Source: UBA11891 sp003533785 (lineage in GTDB: Bacteria > Bacteroidota > Bacteroidia > Flavobacteriales > Flavobacteriaceae). From it: a stretch of 7,338 nucleotides of DNA. Shown here piece by piece: positions 6,337 through 7,338 of this stretch. How positions within the stretch are numbered: position 1 is the stretch's first letter; every line of letters starts with the position of its first letter. The translations under genes and the position numbers were made by a program. The notes below the pieces were generated by a model, which was not told the DNA's origin, did no database searches, and saw only the letters and a program-made list of their open reading frames with translations. The stretch covers positions 1 through 7,338 of the forward strand of contig CATFEX010000020.1 in assembly GCA_949511625.1 (NCBI GenBank), read 5' to 3'.

Positions 6337-7338
6337 ATGAAAGTACTTATCACTGGTGGTTTAGGATATATTGGTTCTCATGTAAGTGCTGTTCTAGTTG
6401 GCCAAGGTCATAGCGTGGTTCTCTTAGATGATTTTTCCAACAGCACTGATAAAAATCTAACATCATTGATGGAACTCACTGGGCCATCCCTCCTTTTTTA
6501 TGAAATAAATCTATGCAATAAAACAGCACTGGAAGATATTTTCCATAAGCATCCTGATTTGGATGGCGTAATTCATTTTGCCGCCCACAAATCTGTTCAA
6601 GAAAGTGTTGAACTGCCCTTAAAATACTATCACAACAACCTGATGGGGCTTCTCCATCTACTCGAGTTGATTCTTCCTAAAAAGACTCCCTTAATTTTTA
6701 GTTCCTCCTGTACGGTGTATGGTAATGCCGACCAAGTTCCTATTCATGAAAAAAGTCCTTTAAAGCAGGCAATATCTCCTTATGGAGCCACCAAGCAAAT
6801 GAGCGAACAAATCATTCAAGACTGTGGCCGGGCTCATCCCCATTTTCGAGCCATTTTATTGCGCTATTTCAACCCTATTGGTGCTCATCCTAGCGGGAAA
6901 ATAGGAGAATCACCCCAAGGTATTCCTCAAAATTTAATCCCCTACCTTGTGGGAGCTGTCTCCCAGACACACCCTCCACTGGAAGTCTTTGGTGATGACT
7001 ATCCCACACCCGACGGAACTTGCATTCGTGACTACATTCACATCATGGATTTGGCCACAGCACACGTCCATGCCTTGCAACATTTGCATTCCAAACAACA
7101 AGAGGAGGCTGTTGAGGTTTATAATGTGGGCACGGGCAAAGGGCATTCCGTATTGGATATCATTCAAACTTTTGAAAAGGTTACGGATCAAAAAGTTACC
7201 TATACCATAGGCTCTCGTAGGCCAGGAGATGTTGTTCAGGCCTACGCAGAAGTTCGAAAAATCGAAACGAAATTGGGTTGGAAGGCTACTCATAGTTTGG
7301 AAGAAGCCTTACAAAGTGCTTGGAAGTGGGAACAAAAA
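6337..7338 (+). CDS. galE: UDP-glucose 4-epimerase, partial (last codons beyond right edge)
   Basis: GalE (EC 5.1.3.2) is a cytosolic NAD-dependent short-chain dehydrogenase that interconverts UDP-glucose and UDP-galactose, feeding galactose use and polysaccharide synthesis. The 334 residues read here compare with about 338 in E. coli, so only a few C-terminal residues are missing. Evidence in order: Rossmann glycine motif GGLGYIGSH (7-15), LDDFSNS (30-36), HFAAHKSVQESV (80-91), SSSCTVYG with Ser124, the SPYGATK catalytic pair Tyr149 and Lys153 (numbering matches E. coli GalE exactly), RYFNPIGAHPSG, and GTCIRDYIHIMDLA in the substrate-binding region. The frame has no stop up to 7338. ATG 6337 is the natural start because it directly precedes the first beta strand (KVLITGG). 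It is divergent from the minus-strand block, so it is probably regulated separately and may lead further sugar genes to the right. Confidence 0.95.
   Translation, partial: MKVLITGGLGYIGSHVSAVLVGQGHSVVLLDDFSNSTDKNLTSLMELTGPSLLFYEINLCNKTALEDIFHKHPDLDGVIHFAAHKSVQESVELPLKYYHNNLMGLLHLLELILPKKTPLIFSSSCTVYGNADQVPIHEKSPLKQAISPYGATKQMSEQIIQDCGRAHPHFRAILLRYFNPIGAHPSGKIGESPQGIPQNLIPYLVGAVSQTHPPLEVFGDDYPTPDGTCIRDYIHIMDLATAHVHALQHLHSKQQEEAVEVYNVGTGKGHSVLDIIQTFEKVTDQKVTYTIGSRRPGDVVQAYAEVRKIETKLGWKATHSLEEALQSAWKWEQK

Noticed and set aside
6934..7293. 119-residue minus-strand open frame opposite galE, and an 87-residue plus-strand frame at 6947-7210
   Set aside because: Both lie wholly within the strongly supported galE frame and show no recognisable protein features, so they are coincidental frames.

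Overview
The window looks like a chromosomal fragment of a Bacteroidota bacterium, probably a marine or environmental member of Flavobacteriia. The grounds are moderate AT content, several lipoprotein signal peptides, no Shine-Dalgarno motifs ahead of the genes, a TAnnTTTG-type -7 box before one gene, and protein families common in that group (GH3 glucosidase, SOUL protein, DUF2306, kynureninase, GDSL-type lipoprotein). No species can be named from the sequence.

Layout. Positions 1-869 (minus) hold the N-terminal 289 residues of a lipoprotein with a PKD-like segment, running off the left edge. Across an 84-bp divergent promoter region lies a secreted SOUL-family protein (954-1538, plus). Its stop codon overlaps the stop of the convergent minus-strand block. 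In transcription order that block is a GDSL/SGNH-type lipoprotein (6243-5575), kynureninase kynU (5594-4323), a GH3 lipoprotein beta-glucosidase (4267-1925) and a small DUF2306 membrane protein (1918-1535). The first two genes overlap, the next gap is 55 bp, and the last is 6 bp, so the four may be one transcript. A 93-bp region then separates this block from galE (6337 onward, plus), which lacks only its last few codons at the right edge. There are no RNA genes, mobile elements, CRISPR arrays or gene-free stretches over 100 bp.

Functionally the window is mixed: tryptophan/kynurenine catabolism (kynU), beta-glucan or oligosaccharide hydrolysis (GH3, perhaps with the left-edge PKD-like lipoprotein), nucleotide-sugar interconversion (galE) and three proteins of uncertain role. 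It looks like ordinary core or semi-accessory chromosome, and I do not see a clear new multi-gene system. The best lead is the GDSL-type lipoprotein: two of its four name-giving SGNH residues are replaced (block II Gly by Ser, block V catalytic His by Asn) while the reading frame is intact and coupled to kynU. The second lead is the pair of divergent promoters whose -7-like boxes sit almost on the start codons.
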